Assembly: GCF_900172315.1 (NCBI RefSeq)
Contig: NZ_FWFV01000004.1
Span: 248,001-312,000, forward strand
DNA length: 64,000 nucleotides
Direction: 5' to 3'
From: Palleronia marisminoris
GTDB lineage: Bacteria; Pseudomonadota; Alphaproteobacteria; Rhodobacterales; Rhodobacteraceae
Part shown: positions 48,299-57,950 of the stretch, one piece after another
How the letters are laid out: each line of letters opens with the position of its first letter
Position numbering within the stretch: the stretch's first letter is position 1
Notes under the pieces: generated by a model
Told to the model about the DNA's origin: nothing
Database searches by the model: none
Seen by the model: only the letters and a program-made list of their open reading frames with translations
Made by a program: the position numbers and the translations under genes

Positions 48299-48339
48299 AT
48301 GTCAGCATAGTTGACATTATGCAACCGGCGCGGATACCT
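48299..48339. promoter_or_regulatory. Divergent promoters and shared operator between petP and ilvE
   Basis: On the plus strand TTGACA (48311-48316) and ATACCT (48334-48339) are spaced by 17, giving a strong -35 for ilvE. Overlapping it is an inverted repeat ATGTCA-N7-TGACAT (48299-48317). On the minus strand TTGCAT and CATAAC, also 17 apart, could serve petPR. A regulator on the repeat, for example PetP of the MarR family, would touch both promoters. This is inferred from symmetry and position. Confidence 0.6.
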
Positions 48340-48408
48340 GACCGTCTGATTTCGGAACAATGTGTCCCTTGCGGGCACTCATGCGCAACTTTATGCGAGG
48401 AGGCGAAT

Positions 48409-49278
48409 ATGTCGGGTGGATACGACGATCGCGACGGCAAGATCTGGATGGACGGCAAACTGGTCGAATGGCGGGACGCGAAGGTGCATATCCTGTCCCA
48501 CGCGCTGCATTACGCTTCGTCCGTGTTCGAGGGCGAACGCTGCTACGGCGGCACCATCTTCAAGTCGCGCCAGCACTCCGAGCGGCTGCGCGCCTCGGCC
48601 AACCTGATCGACTTCGAGGTCCCCTATTCCGTCGACCAGATCGAGGACGCCAAGGCCCAGGTCCTGAAGGCCAACGGCCTGACCGACGCCTATGTCCGCG
48701 CGATCGCGTGGCGCGGCGCCGGCCCCGACATGGGCGTCGCCAGCGCCCGCAACCCCGTCCGGATGGCCGTCGCGGCGTGGGAATGGGGCGCCTATTACGG
48801 TGACGCCAAGACCAAGGGCGCCAAGCTCGACCTGTCGAAATGGAAGCGCCCCTCGCCCGAGACGATCCCCAGCGAGGCCAAGGCCGCAGGGCTCTACATG
48901 ATCTGCACCATGTCCAAGCACGCCGCCGAGGCGAAGGGCTGCTCGGACGCGATGATGCTGGATTATCGCGGCTACGTGGCCGAGGCGACGGGGGCCAACA
49001 TCTTCTTCGTCAAGGACGGCGAGGTGCACACGCCCAAGCCCGATTGCTTCCTCAACGGCATCACCCGCCAGACCGTCCTGCAGCTGCTGCGCGAAAAGGA
49101 CATCCCTGTCCACGAGCGCCACATCATGCCCGAAGAGCTGGAAGGCTTCCAGCAATGCTGGCTGACCGGCACCGCGGCCGAGGTCACGCCCGTCGGACAG
49201 ATCGGCGACTTCACCTTCGAGGTCGGCGCGATGGCCCTCGACATAGCCGAAAGCTACGAGACGCTGGTGCGCAGTTGA
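48409..49278 (+). CDS. ilvE: Branched-chain amino acid aminotransferase
   Basis: 289 residues, fold type IV PLP enzyme. N-terminal KIWMDGKLVEWRDAKVHILSHALHYASSVFEGER (given as a block) is the standard start; catalytic Lys lies in AAEAKGCSDAMMLDYRGYVAEATG ; EATGANIFFVKDG and NGITRQTVLQLLRE follow. Transfers amino groups to branched-chain keto acids. Perfect AGGAGG before the ATG. Transcribed alone, and possibly linked in control to petPR. Confidence 0.94.
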   Translation: MSGGYDDRDGKIWMDGKLVEWRDAKVHILSHALHYASSVFEGERCYGGTIFKSRQHSERLRASANLIDFEVPYSVDQIEDAKAQVLKANGLTDAYVRAIAWRGAGPDMGVASARNPVRMAVAAWEWGAYYGDAKTKGAKLDLSKWKRPSPETIPSEAKAAGLYMICTMSKHAAEAKGCSDAMMLDYRGYVAEATGANIFFVKDGEVHTPKPDCFLNGITRQTVLQLLREKDIPVHERHIMPEELEGFQQCWLTGTAAEVTPVGQIGDFTFEVGAMALDIAESYETLVRS

Positions 49279-49302
49279 TTGGGGCGGGCCACGGCGCCCG
49301 CA

Positions 49303-50232
49303 CTAATACATCCCCTTGGCGCGGAGCTTGCGGCGCGCGGTGGCGTCGCGGGCCAGCTTGCGCTCGCGCCAGACGATCAGGATGCCGGACGCGATGATCA
49401 GGGCCGCACCGGCGAAGGTCGCGGCGCGGGGCACTTCGCCGAACCAGACGAAGCCGATGACGACGGCCCACAGCATCGACACGTAGGAAAACGGCGCGAG
49501 GGCCGATGCGTCGGCGTATTTGTAGCTCGCCGTCAGCAGCATCTGCCCGATCGCGCCGAGCACGCCGCAGCCTGCCAACAGCATCATCTCGTAGGGCGTC
49601 GGCCAGACCCAGCCGAAGGGCAGCGTCATGAGCGAGCAGGTCGCTGCGGTGGCAAGGAAGTAGAACGCGATCGCTTCGCTGCGTTCGGTCCCCGACATCG
49701 CCTTGATGAGCGTCTGCGCCAGCGCGGCCAAGGCAGCCGAGGCCAGCGCCATTCCCGCCCCGATCAGCGCGGTGCTGCCAAGGCTCGCCGTATCGAACTC
49801 GGGCGCCACGATGATGACGACGCCGATCATGCCGACGACGACCGCCGCAAGGCGGACGAGGCGGAAGACCTCGCCCAGGAAGACGGCCGCGAAGACCACC
49901 AGGAACATCGGCGTCGCGAAGCGGATCGCCTGCACCTCGGCCAGCGGCAGAAGCGAGATCGAGGCAAAGCCGAGGCCCATCGACACCGTGCCGACGAGAC
50001 CGCGCAGGGCGTGGCTTTTCCAGTTCGCGACGTAGAGGCCGTTCTGCAGGTCGCCGCGGCTCCAGAGCCAGAGCGAGATGATCGGCAGCGACAGGAACGC
50101 GCGGAAAAAGACGACCTGGCCCGTCGGCACGGTCTCGCCCGCCGCCTTCACGAAGGCGGACATGATGGTCAGGACCGAAAAGGCGATGCAGATGAGGACG
50201 ATGCCGCGGAGAGGAGCCATGCCGGCCGACAT
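49303..50232 (-). CDS. DMT-superfamily (EamA) transporter
   Basis: 309 residues with ten predicted transmembrane helices in two EamA repeats, for example GIVLICIAFSVLTIMSAFVKA and AVVIGFVWFGEVPRAATFAG. Inner membrane exporter or permease of small metabolites, substrate unknown. Start is unsure: ATG 50232 follows GGCGGGCGTGAT, ATG 50220 is also possible, and neither has a strong ribosome site. It lies downstream of serA on the same strand behind a hairpin at 50258-50282, and converges with ilvE. Confidence 0.88.
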   Translation of the reverse strand: MSAGMAPLRGIVLICIAFSVLTIMSAFVKAAGETVPTGQVVFFRAFLSLPIISLWLWSRGDLQNGLYVANWKSHALRGLVGTVSMGLGFASISLLPLAEVQAIRFATPMFLVVFAAVFLGEVFRLVRLAAVVVGMIGVVIIVAPEFDTASLGSTALIGAGMALASAALAALAQTLIKAMSGTERSEAIAFYFLATAATCSLMTLPFGWVWPTPYEMMLLAGCGVLGAIGQMLLTASYKYADASALAPFSYVSMLWAVVIGFVWFGEVPRAATFAGAALIIASGILIVWRERKLARDATARRKLRAKGMY

Positions 50233-50257
50233 ATCACGCCCGCCGGCGGGGGGAAGA

Positions 50258-50282
50258 GGCCGAGCCCACGCTGGGCTCGGCC
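50258..50282 (-). terminator. Probable terminator hairpin of serA
   Basis: Perfect eleven-base stem GGCCGAGCCCA / TGGGCTCGGCC with a three-base loop, 9 bp behind the serA stop. Only TCTTCC follows on the minus strand, so termination may be partial and allow some read-through into the transporter gene. Confidence 0.6.
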
Positions 50283-50290
50283 TGCCGGAA

Positions 50291-51883
50291 TCAGATGCGG
50301 AAACGCAGCGGCCGGACCGCGTTGAACACACCGGTCGAAGTCAGCGTGCCCACCACGTCGGGCGAGACGGCTTCGTCGACATAGAGGAGCGCGATCGCGT
50401 CCTTGCCCTTTTCGGCCCGGCCGAGGGTGAAGTTGGCGATGTTCACGCCGTTCTCGCCCAGCACCCGGCCCAGCGTGCCGATGATGCCCGCGCGGTCCTC
50501 GTTGGTGGAATAGAGCATGTGCTCGCCCACCTCGGCGTCGATGTTGATCCCCTTGATCTGGATGAAGCGCGGCTTGCCGTCCGAGAACACGGTGCCCGCG
50601 ACCGAGCGCTGCCGCTCGGCCGTCTTCATCGTGACCTTGATGTAGGCCTCGAACACGCCGGTCTGTTCCTGCGTGGTGCGGCTGATCTCGATCCCGCGCT
50701 CTTTCGCGACGATCGGGGCGGAAACCATGTTCAGGTCGGGGTTCGCCGCCTGCATCATGCCCGCCACGACCGCACCGTTCAGCGCGTTGAGGTTCATCTC
50801 GGCCACGGCGCCGTCATACAGGATGTTGATCGCCTCGATCGGCTCGTCGGTCATCTGGCCGATGAAGCTGCCCAGATGCTCGGCCAGCTTCAGCCACGGG
50901 CCCATGACCTTGGCTTCCTCGGCCGTGACCGACGGCGTGTTGAGCGCGTTCGACACGGCGCCCGTCAGCAGGTAGTCGGCCATCTGCTCGGCCACCTGAA
51001 GGGCCACGTTCTCCTGCGCTTCGGTCGTCGCGGCGCCGAGGTGGGGCGTGACGACGACGTTCGGCAGGTTGAACAGCGGGTTCTCGGTCGCGGGCTCTTC
51101 GGCGAAGACGTCGAAGGCGGCACCGGCGACGCGGCCCTCCTTCAGCGCCTCGGCCAGCGCTTCCTCGTCCACCAGACCGCCACGGGCGCAGTTGATGACG
51201 CGCACGCCGGGCTTGAGCTTGGCGATCGCCTCGCGTGACATGATGTTGCGCGTCTTGTCCGTCAGGGGCACGTGGAAGGTGATGAAGTCGGCCTGGGCAT
51301 AAAGCTCGTCCAGCTCGACCTTGCGGCAGCCCAACTCGTCGGCGCGTTCCTCGGACAGGAACGGATCGTAGGCGATGACCTTCATCCGCAGGCCCAGCGC
51401 GCGGGCGATCACGATCGAGCCGATGTTGCCCGCGCCGATCACGCCGAGGGTCTTGCCGGTCAGCTCGACGCCCATGAACTTGGACTTCTCCCACTTGCCA
51501 GCGTGGGTGGACGCGCTGGCTTCGGGGATCTGGCGGGCGACGGCGAACATCATCGCGATGGCATGCTCGGCCGTGGTGATCGAGTTGCCGAAGGGCGTGT
51601 TCATCACGATGACGCCCTTCGAGGACGCATCGTTGATGTCCACATTATCCACGCCGATGCCGGCGCGGCCGATGACCTTCAGGTTGTCGGCCTTCTCCAG
51701 CAGCTTGGCCGTCACCTTGGTGGCCGAGCGAATGGCGAGGCCGTCATACTTGCCGATCACCTCGGCCAGCTTGTCCTTGTCCTTGCCGAGGGAGGGTTCG
51801 AAATCGACCTCGATCCCGCGGTCGCGGAAGATCTGGACGGCGGTTTCCGACAGCTTGTCGGACACGAGTACCTTGGGCGCCAT
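50291..51883 (-). CDS. serA: D-3-phosphoglycerate dehydrogenase
   Basis: 530 residues, the long form. NAD-binding GVIGAGNIGSIVIARALGL, catalytic Arg (NCARGGLVDEEAL), Glu, and His in the VTPHLGAATTEAQE block; an intervening domain; C-terminal ACT domain (about 455-530, NEDRAGIIGTLGRVLGENGVNI) for serine feedback. First step of serine synthesis. CAAAGGAGCCCCGAC precedes the ATG. It follows serC by 71 bp that contain a hairpin. Confidence 0.97.
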   Translation of the reverse strand: MAPKVLVSDKLSETAVQIFRDRGIEVDFEPSLGKDKDKLAEVIGKYDGLAIRSATKVTAKLLEKADNLKVIGRAGIGVDNVDINDASSKGVIVMNTPFGNSITTAEHAIAMMFAVARQIPEASASTHAGKWEKSKFMGVELTGKTLGVIGAGNIGSIVIARALGLRMKVIAYDPFLSEERADELGCRKVELDELYAQADFITFHVPLTDKTRNIMSREAIAKLKPGVRVINCARGGLVDEEALAEALKEGRVAGAAFDVFAEEPATENPLFNLPNVVVTPHLGAATTEAQENVALQVAEQMADYLLTGAVSNALNTPSVTAEEAKVMGPWLKLAEHLGSFIGQMTDEPIEAINILYDGAVAEMNLNALNGAVVAGMMQAANPDLNMVSAPIVAKERGIEISRTTQEQTGVFEAYIKVTMKTAERQRSVAGTVFSDGKPRFIQIKGINIDAEVGEHMLYSTNEDRAGIIGTLGRVLGENGVNIANFTLGRAEKGKDAIALLYVDEAVSPDVVGTLTSTGVFNAVRPLRFRI

Positions 51884-51925
51884 GTCGGGGCTCCTTTGAG
51901 CGAAAAGTTCTGCGAAGGGAAAGCG

Positions 51926-51947
51926 CCGGAGTCCCGCAGGACTCCGG
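51926..51947 (-). other. Intercistronic hairpin between serC and serA
   Basis: Perfect nine-base stem CCGGAGTCC / GGACTCCGG with a four-base loop in the 71-bp gap. No T-tract follows, so it is more likely an RNA processing or stabilising element than a terminator, and would allow unequal serC and serA levels. Confidence 0.5.
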
Positions 51948-51954
51948 AAGGAGG

Positions 51955-53112
51955 TCAGGCGGCCTCACGCTCGGCCAGCACGGCGTGGTAGGCCCAGTCG
52001 ATCCAGGGCATCAGCGCCTGAACGTCCGACGTCTCGACCGTCGAGCCGCACCAGATCCGCAGGCCGGCCGGCGCGTCGCGGTAGCTGCCCACGTCATAGG
52101 CCACGCCCTCGGCCTCCAGCTTCTTGCCGACCGCCTTGGCGAAGTCCGCATCGCCGGCCGCGGCCGGGTCGATGAACTTCAGGCAGACCGAGGTGTTCGA
52201 GCGGGTCGCCGGATCGGTGGCGAGGTTCTCGATCCAGTCGTTCGCGGCGACGAAATCCCAGACCACCTGCGCGTTGCGGTTCGCACGGTCCTGAAGGCCC
52301 TTCAGCCCCCCGACCGAGCGGCCCCAGGCCAGCGCCTGCAGCCAATCCTCGACACACAGCATCGACGGCGTGTTGATCGTCTCGCCCTTGAAGATGCCGT
52401 CGATCAGCTTGCCGCCCTTGGTCAGGCGGAAGATCTTGGGCAGCGGCCATGCGGGGGTGTAGCTTTCCAGCCGCTCGACCGCGCGGGGCGACAGGATGAT
52501 CATGCCATGCGCGGCCTCGCCGCCCATCACCTTCTGCCAAGAGAAGGTCGTCACGTCGAGCTTGTCCCACGGCAGGTCCTGCGCGAACGCGGCCGAGGTC
52601 GCGTCGCACAGGGTCAGCCCATCGCGGTCCGCGGGGATCGCGTCGCCGTTCGGGACGCGTACGCCCGAGGTCGTGCCGTTCCAGGTGAAGCAGACGTCCT
52701 TGTTCCAGTCGACGGCGGCCAGATCGACGATGTCGCCGTAGTCGGCCTCGCGCTCGGTGTTGTCGGCGAGCTTCAGCTGCTTGACCGCGTCCGTCACCCA
52801 GCCCTTGCCGAAGCTTTCCCAGGCCAGAGTCTCGGACGGGCGGGCGCCCAGCAGCGACCACATCGCCATCTCGAACGCGCCGGTGTCGGAACCGGGGACG
52901 ATACCGATGCGGTAGTCGTCGGGGACCTGCAGAATGTCGCGGGTATCTTCGATGGCCTGCTGCAGCTTCGACTTGCCCACGGCAGCGCGGTGCGAGCGGC
53001 CCAGGGGCGCATCGGACAGGGCATCCAGCGAGAATACGGGGGGCTTGGCACAGGGGCCGGACGAAAAGCGCGGATTGGCCGGCCGCGCGGCCGGGGTCTG
53101 AACGTCGGTCAT
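51955..53112 (-). CDS. serC: Phosphoserine aminotransferase
   Basis: 385 residues. PLP lysine Lys194 in [27 protein letters not shown] near the start; [19 protein letters not shown]. It belongs to the alphaproteobacterial/archaeal-type SerC group, which differs from E. coli SerC in length and motif. Makes phosphoserine from phosphohydroxypyruvate. TAAGGATACC precedes the ATG. Forms the serC-serA operon behind a structured leader. Confidence 0.96.
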   Translation of the reverse strand: MTDVQTPAARPANPRFSSGPCAKPPVFSLDALSDAPLGRSHRAAVGKSKLQQAIEDTRDILQVPDDYRIGIVPGSDTGAFEMAMWSLLGARPSETLAWESFGKGWVTDAVKQLKLADNTEREADYGDIVDLAAVDWNKDVCFTWNGTTSGVRVPNGDAIPADRDGLTLCDATSAAFAQDLPWDKLDVTTFSWQKVMGGEAAHGMIILSPRAVERLESYTPAWPLPKIFRLTKGGKLIDGIFKGETINTPSMLCVEDWLQALAWGRSVGGLKGLQDRANRNAQVVWDFVAANDWIENLATDPATRSNTSVCLKFIDPAAAGDADFAKAVGKKLEAEGVAYDVGSYRDAPAGLRIWCGSTVETSDVQALMPWIDWAYHAVLAEREAA

Positions 53113-53165
53113 GGTATCCTTACAGATAATCGCCCCTCGTTGGGGAGGGGTGTCCCGCCGCTGCA
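53113..53165 (-). ncRNA. serC leader RNA motif (putative)
   Basis: Directly before the serC ATG on the minus strand is a stem CCCCTC / GAGGGG (53150-53145 with 53138-53133) followed by CGATTATCTGTAAGGATACC up to the start, so the ribosome site lies just after the stem. A structured RNA called the serC motif is known upstream of serC-serA in Alphaproteobacteria; position, size and the stem-then-SD layout agree, but I assign it from memory without a covariance search. Extent is approximate. Confidence 0.5.
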
Positions 53166-53249
53166 CATAGAAGGCGCCCCCGAGTCTGGCAAGCGGGATA
53201 TTTCGGCCAATGCGCATCATTGTGTCGGCGCGCATCAGCCTTTCGTTCA

Positions 53250-54578
53250 TCATCCTGCGTCAGAAGCATCCTTGACCGGGATCGCGTCGTTGACCACGCG
53301 CACCTCGCGCTGGGGGAACGGGATCGAGATGTCGTTCGCCTGAAACGCATCCCACAGCGCCAGGTAGACGTTGCCGCGGATATTGGTCAGGCCGCCGGTC
53401 GGGTCGGTGATCCAGAAGCGCAGGATGTAATCGACCGACGAATCTCCGAATCCGGTGATGTGGCAGACCGGCGCACGGGTGCTCAGCACGCGCGACACGC
53501 TCGCGGCGGCCTCGACCGCGATCCTTCGGACCTTGTGCGGGTCGTCGCCGTAGGCGGTGCCGAAGAACACGTCGAGGCGGACGAATTCGTTGGAATGGGA
53601 CCAGTTCACCACCTGCCCGGTGATGAGATCCTCGTTCGGGATCAGGTACTCCTTTCCGTCCCGCGTCGTGACGCTGGCATAGCGCGCGCCGAGGGCCGAG
53701 ACCCAGCCGAAGGTCTCGCCCAGAGAGATCACGTCGCCGGGCTTGATCGACTTGTCGAGCAGGATGATGACCCCCGAGACGAGGTTCGACACCACCTTCT
53801 GCAAGCCGAAGCCAAGGCCCACCCCGATGGCACCCGACAGCACGGCAAGGCCCGTCAGGTCCACCCCCACGGCGCGCAGCCCGGCGAACAGCGCCACGCC
53901 GTAGAGGATGGCCTGCATGGCGTTCGACAACAGCACCTTCAGCGAAGGTGAGATATCCTCGGAGCGCCGTATCCGGTCGCCCCCCGTGGCCGCGACGAAC
54001 CGCGCGATGACGAAGAACACCGTGACGAGGACCACGCCCTTCAGCAACGTCAACAGGCTGAGCCGGGTGTCGCCGATGCTCATCGCGACTTCGTCCAGGG
54101 CCGCGGCGAACTCGTCCGTCAGGCCAAGCACCCAGAGGGTCACGTAGACCCACAGCATCCACCGCACGAGACTGCGCAGCGCGGGGTTGCGCACCAGCCG
54201 CGTGCTCAACGTCACAACGAGCCAGGCCGTCGCGAGCGAAGCGACGAGCTCCAGGATGAACGAGCGAGACGGAAACGGCGTCATGCTCTGCACGGTCCAG
54301 GTGGACAGCCACATCAACCCGACGAAGAAGATCAACTTCAGCCGCTTGTGCACCACCAGAAGCGCGCGCAACCGCCACATCGGCCAGTCGCGGCGCTTGA
54401 TCCACTCGCGCAGGCGCGGCTGCGCCCAACGCGCGAGGCCCAGGGTCACCACGATGACGACCGCGATGTTGGCAAGCTGCCACAGCCGCGACGGCAGCAG
54501 CAGATTCTGCAACTGCAGCCGGACGACATCCCAGATGTCCATCAGCGCGGCCATGAGGGTGTTCAGCTCGGCATCCAT
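53250..54578 (-). CDS. MscS-family mechanosensitive ion channel
   Basis: 442 residues. Several N-terminal helices, then the pore helix block [26 protein letters not shown] with the small-residue pattern of MscS TM3, followed by the beta-domain [17 protein letters not shown] and [22 protein letters not shown]. Opens under membrane tension to release solutes. Upstream ATGs at 54578 and 54602 and a GTG at 54611 are possible; none has a strong ribosome site, and 54578 is chosen. 137 bp separate it from serC on the same strand. Confidence 0.93.
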   Translation of the reverse strand: MDAELNTLMAALMDIWDVVRLQLQNLLLPSRLWQLANIAVVIVVTLGLARWAQPRLREWIKRRDWPMWRLRALLVVHKRLKLIFFVGLMWLSTWTVQSMTPFPSRSFILELVASLATAWLVVTLSTRLVRNPALRSLVRWMLWVYVTLWVLGLTDEFAAALDEVAMSIGDTRLSLLTLLKGVVLVTVFFVIARFVAATGGDRIRRSEDISPSLKVLLSNAMQAILYGVALFAGLRAVGVDLTGLAVLSGAIGVGLGFGLQKVVSNLVSGVIILLDKSIKPGDVISLGETFGWVSALGARYASVTTRDGKEYLIPNEDLITGQVVNWSHSNEFVRLDVFFGTAYGDDPHKVRRIAVEAAASVSRVLSTRAPVCHITGFGDSSVDYILRFWITDPTGGLTNIRGNVYLALWDAFQANDISIPFPQREVRVVNDAIPVKDASDAG

Positions 54579-54665
54579 GCCTGACAGCTTATTGCGCCGC
54601 ATTGCATGCACAAGGGCGATTAGAACGCTTCAAATCCGCGCGCACATGGGTTATGTCACCGGATC

Positions 54666-54761
54666 ATGGATAACGTGTTCGACATGGGCGACCACCAGCG
54701 CCTGAATGAGCGCTTCGAAGGCGTCAGCCGCTCGGTACTCGCGCGACTTTGAGGTCGCGCG
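54666..54761 (+). promoter_or_regulatory. Short leader frame and hairpin upstream of leuC
   Basis: A 28-codon frame (ATG 54666, TGA 54750-54752) ends RSVLARL. Its stop codon lies in the loop of a perfect eight-base hairpin, CGCGCGAC / GTCGCGCG (54740-54761). The hairpin is 52 bp before leuC and has no T-tract. The arrangement recalls a translated leader, but the leucine content is low and no SD is visible. Treat as a candidate only. Confidence 0.3.
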
Positions 54762-54813
54762 CCGCTTCGTCCATCTCCGACACATTTCACTCCGCGACAG
54801 GAGGCCAAGGCCA

Positions 54814-56229
54814 ATGGCTGGCAAGACACTCTACGACAAGATCTGGGACGCACACCTGGTTGACGAGTCCGAGGACGGCAGTTCGCTGCTGTATATCGAC
54901 CGGCACCTCGTCCACGAGGTGACCTCGCCGCAAGCCTTCGAAGGGCTGCGGATGGCGGGCCGAACCGTGCGCGCGCCGGGGCAGACCATCGCCGTGCCCG
55001 ATCACAACGTCCCCACCTGGGAAGACCGCGCGAAGGGCATCGAGAACGAGGAAAGCCGCATCCAGGTCGAGGCGCTCGACACCAACGCCAAGGAGTTCGG
55101 CATCCACTACTACCCCGTCAGCGACGTGCGGCAGGGGATCGTCCACATCATCGGCCCCGAACAGGGCTGGACCCTGCCCGGCATGACCGTGGTGTGCGGC
55201 GACAGCCACACCGCCACCCACGGCGCGTTCGGCGCGCTCGCCCACGGCATCGGCACCTCCGAGGTCGAGCATGTGCTGGCGACCCAGACGCTGATCCAGC
55301 AGAAGTCGAAGAACATGAAGGTCGAGATCACGGGCCAGTTGCTGCCCGGCGTCACGGCCAAGGACATCGTCCTGTCGATCATCGCCAGGACCGGCACGGC
55401 GGGCGGCACCGGCTACGTCATCGAGTATTGCGGCGAAGCCATCCGCGCGCTGTCGATGGAAGGCCGGATGACGATCTGCAACATGGCGATCGAAGGCGGC
55501 GCGCGGGCCGGCCTGATCGCCCCCGACGAGACCACCTATGAATACGTGAAAGGCCGCCCCCACGCGCCGAAGGCCGCGCAGTGGGAGGCCGCGATGTCGT
55601 GGTGGAAGACGCTGTTCTCGGACGACGATGCGCAGTGGGACAAGGTCGTGACGCTGAAGGGCGAAGAGATCGCGCCGACCGTCACCTGGGGCACCTCGCC
55701 CGAGGATGCGCTGCCGATCACCGCGACAGTGCCCTCGCCCGACGACTTCACCGGCGGCAAGGTCGCGGCCGTGAAGCGCGCGCTCGACTACATGGGCCTG
55801 ACCGCCGGCACGCCGCTGAATGAGATCGAGATCGACACCGTCTTCATCGGCTCGTGCACCAACGGCCGGATCGAAGATCTGCGTGCCGCGGCCGCGATCC
55901 TCAAGGGCAAGAAGATAGCCGTGAAGCGCGCGATGGTCGTGCCGGGCTCGGGCCTTGTCCGGGCGCAGGCCGAGGAAGAGGGGCTGGCCGACATCTTCAA
56001 GGAGGCCGGATTCGAATGGCGCATGGCCGGTTGCTCGATGTGCCTCGCGATGAACCCCGACCAGCTTGCGCCGGGCGAGCGCTGTGCGGCGACCTCGAAC
56101 CGCAACTTCGAGGGGCGGCAGGGCCGGGGCGGCCGGACGCACCTGATGTCGCCCGCGATGGCGGCGGCGGCGGCGATCAGCGGCCGTCTCACGGACGTGC
56201 GCGAGATCACCGCGCCCGAGCTGGTCTGA
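54814..56229 (+). CDS. leuC: 3-isopropylmalate dehydratase large subunit
   Basis: 471 residues. Iron-sulfur cluster cysteines in [13 protein letters not shown] and in [13 protein letters not shown] (CxxC), with aconitase-family [27 protein letters not shown] near residue 128. Isomerises isopropylmalate in leucine synthesis together with LeuD. GGAGGCCAAGGCCA precedes the ATG at 54814. leuD follows by 27 bp. Confidence 0.97.
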   Translation: MAGKTLYDKIWDAHLVDESEDGSSLLYIDRHLVHEVTSPQAFEGLRMAGRTVRAPGQTIAVPDHNVPTWEDRAKGIENEESRIQVEALDTNAKEFGIHYYPVSDVRQGIVHIIGPEQGWTLPGMTVVCGDSHTATHGAFGALAHGIGTSEVEHVLATQTLIQQKSKNMKVEITGQLLPGVTAKDIVLSIIARTGTAGGTGYVIEYCGEAIRALSMEGRMTICNMAIEGGARAGLIAPDETTYEYVKGRPHAPKAAQWEAAMSWWKTLFSDDDAQWDKVVTLKGEEIAPTVTWGTSPEDALPITATVPSPDDFTGGKVAAVKRALDYMGLTAGTPLNEIEIDTVFIGSCTNGRIEDLRAAAAILKGKKIAVKRAMVVPGSGLVRAQAEEEGLADIFKEAGFEWRMAGCSMCLAMNPDQLAPGERCAATSNRNFEGRQGRGGRTHLMSPAMAAAAAISGRLTDVREITAPELV

Positions 56230-56256
56230 CCCTTTTTGAGCGAAAGAGCCTGAAAC

Positions 56257-56862
56257 ATGGATAAATTCACCACCCTGCACGGCGTCGCGGCCCCGCTGCC
56301 GCTGATCAATGTCGACACGGACATGATCATCCCCAAGCAGTTCCTGAAGACGATCAAGCGCGAGGGGTTGGGCGTGAACCTCTTCGACGAGATGCGCTAT
56401 GACGACGACGGCAAGGAAATTCCGACCTTCGTGCTGAACCAGCCGGCCTATCGCGACGCCGAGATCCTGGTCGCGGGCGACAATTTCGGCTGCGGCTCGT
56501 CGCGGGAACACGCGCCCTGGGCGATCAAGGATTTCGGCATCCGTTGCGTGATCGCGACGTCCTTTGCCGACATCTTCTTCAACAACTGCTTCAAGAACGG
56601 CATCCTGCCCATCGCCCTGCCGCAAGAGCAGGTGGACCTTCTGATGAAGGATGCCGAGAAAGGATCGAACGCCCGCATGACGGTCGATCTGGAAAACCAG
56701 CAGATCACGACATCGGACGGCGAGACGATCGCGTTCGAGGTCGACAGCTTCCGCAAGCACTGCCTGATCGAAGGTCTCGACGATATCGGCCTGACCCTGG
56801 CGAAAGCCCCGGCCATCGAGGCGTTCGAGCAGCAAATCGCACAGGCGCGCCCTTGGGTGTGA
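56257..56862 (+). CDS. leuD: 3-isopropylmalate dehydratase small subunit
   Basis: 201 residues. [24 protein letters not shown] near the start and the active-site [17 protein letters not shown] are LeuD signatures. Partner of LeuC. Ribosome site is weak (GAAAGAGCCTGAAAC), suggesting coupling to leuC translation. A terminator follows at 56909. Confidence 0.96.
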   Translation: MDKFTTLHGVAAPLPLINVDTDMIIPKQFLKTIKREGLGVNLFDEMRYDDDGKEIPTFVLNQPAYRDAEILVAGDNFGCGSSREHAPWAIKDFGIRCVIATSFADIFFNNCFKNGILPIALPQEQVDLLMKDAEKGSNARMTVDLENQQITTSDGETIAFEVDSFRKHCLIEGLDDIGLTLAKAPAIEAFEQQIAQARPWV

Positions 56863-56908
56863 CTCGCGCCAGGGTTGTGTCCTAGGCACTGCATTACACC
56901 ACATCTTG

Positions 56909-56933
56909 GGTCGCCCACCGGGCGGCCTTTTTT
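56909..56933 (+). terminator. Rho-independent terminator of leuCD
   Basis: Eight-base-pair stem GGTCGCCC / GGGCGGCC with an ACC loop and TTTTTT behind it, 47 bp after leuD. It separates leuCD from the downstream genes leading to leuB. Confidence 0.9.
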
Positions 56934-56979
56934 ACGTTCCACCATTGATGCAATGTCGCACCACTCTGACCACGAAAAT

Positions 56980-57007
56980 GCCTTACCCGTGACGGTAACC
57001 TTAAGGC
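56980..57007. promoter_or_regulatory. Nested inverted repeat before the membrane protein gene
   Basis: Outer arms GCCTTA (56980-56985) and TAAGGC (57002-57007), inner arms TTACC (56983-56987) and GGTAA (56994-56998); GGTAACC and CCTTAAGG are themselves palindromes. The symmetry and AT-richness in an otherwise GC-rich region suggest a protein-binding site. The following gene starts at 57105. Regulator unknown. Confidence 0.4.
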
Positions 57008-57104
57008 GGCCTTGAACAACCGGCCACGAAAGGGGCAGGAATTGGGCAGGAATGAGGCAAACCGCGCCAAAGACGCGGGTCGAAATTGGGAAACGGGGCC
57101 GGCG

Positions 57105-57950
57105 ATGCATCGACCCTGCCCGGATCGAGGACTCGACGCAGTGATCGCTCGACTGACCGGAGCCGCTTCGCGCGGACTGCTTGTGGCGTTTCTGGTGGCC
57201 GCCCCTTCGCTGATCCTGCCGACCGTCCCGACAGAGACGGCGCAGGTCGTGGCCTTCGTCGCGATCGCCTGCATGATCCTGACGACGATCGAGTACGGCT
57301 CGTCGAGCCCCTGCCTGTTCGAGTTCCGCGACGCAGGTCCCTTCAACCGCATCCGCTATGGCGCTGGCTTGCTGACCGTAGTGCTCGTCTCGCTCGTCGC
57401 GCGGCATGACATCGCGCCGACCGGGCTGACCGCTTTCATCACCTCGATCGGGCACGTCGCGGGCGGGCTCCTGGACTTTCCCTACTCGCCCCTGCGCATC
57501 GCCCTGCCCGCGGTCGAGCGACCCGAAACCTTCCACGCCGCCCGCTCCTCCCTGGGCGTGGCCATCCTGGTCTTCGGCGGGTTCTTCGCCGTGTTCGCGG
57601 CCGAGCTGCATCGGGGCCGCTGGCCCAGCTCGGGGATGTTCAACGTGTGGGTGAACCTTCCCACCTTCGACCCGACGCGGGGCGGCGACGTCGTCGCGAG
57701 GCTGGACAGGGACGGGAAGTTCAACGTCGTCCTGGGATGCATCCTGCCGCTCCTGTTCCCGCTGATCCTTGGAACCGAAGGCGGGGCGCTTGGCGCACAG
57801 CCGCAAGCGATGGTCTGGACTGTTGCGTTCTGGATCGGTTTGCCATTCAGCCTGTTCATGCGGGGCTTGGCCATGCAGAAAATCGCGTCGATGATCGAGA
57901 TCCGCCGTAGCGATAGCACCGCTCCACGCGCGGGGCTGGTGGCGCTGTGA
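57105..57950 (+). CDS. Integral membrane hypothetical protein
   Basis: 281 residues with about six hydrophobic segments, for example LLVAFLVAAPSLILPTV, VVAFVAIACMILTTIEYG, GAGLLTVVLVSLVA, GVAILVFGGFFAVFAAEL and VVLGCILPLLFPLILGT. No known domain recognised. ATG at 57105 follows ACGGGGCCGGCG; earlier in-frame ATG 57012 would add a hydrophilic leader and is less likely. Its stop overlaps the GTG start of the next gene, so the two are coupled and sit between leuCD and leuB. Confidence 0.75.
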   Translation: MHRPCPDRGLDAVIARLTGAASRGLLVAFLVAAPSLILPTVPTETAQVVAFVAIACMILTTIEYGSSSPCLFEFRDAGPFNRIRYGAGLLTVVLVSLVARHDIAPTGLTAFITSIGHVAGGLLDFPYSPLRIALPAVERPETFHAARSSLGVAILVFGGFFAVFAAELHRGRWPSSGMFNVWVNLPTFDPTRGGDVVARLDRDGKFNVVLGCILPLLFPLILGTEGGALGAQPQAMVWTVAFWIGLPFSLFMRGLAMQKIASMIEIRRSDSTAPRAGLVAL

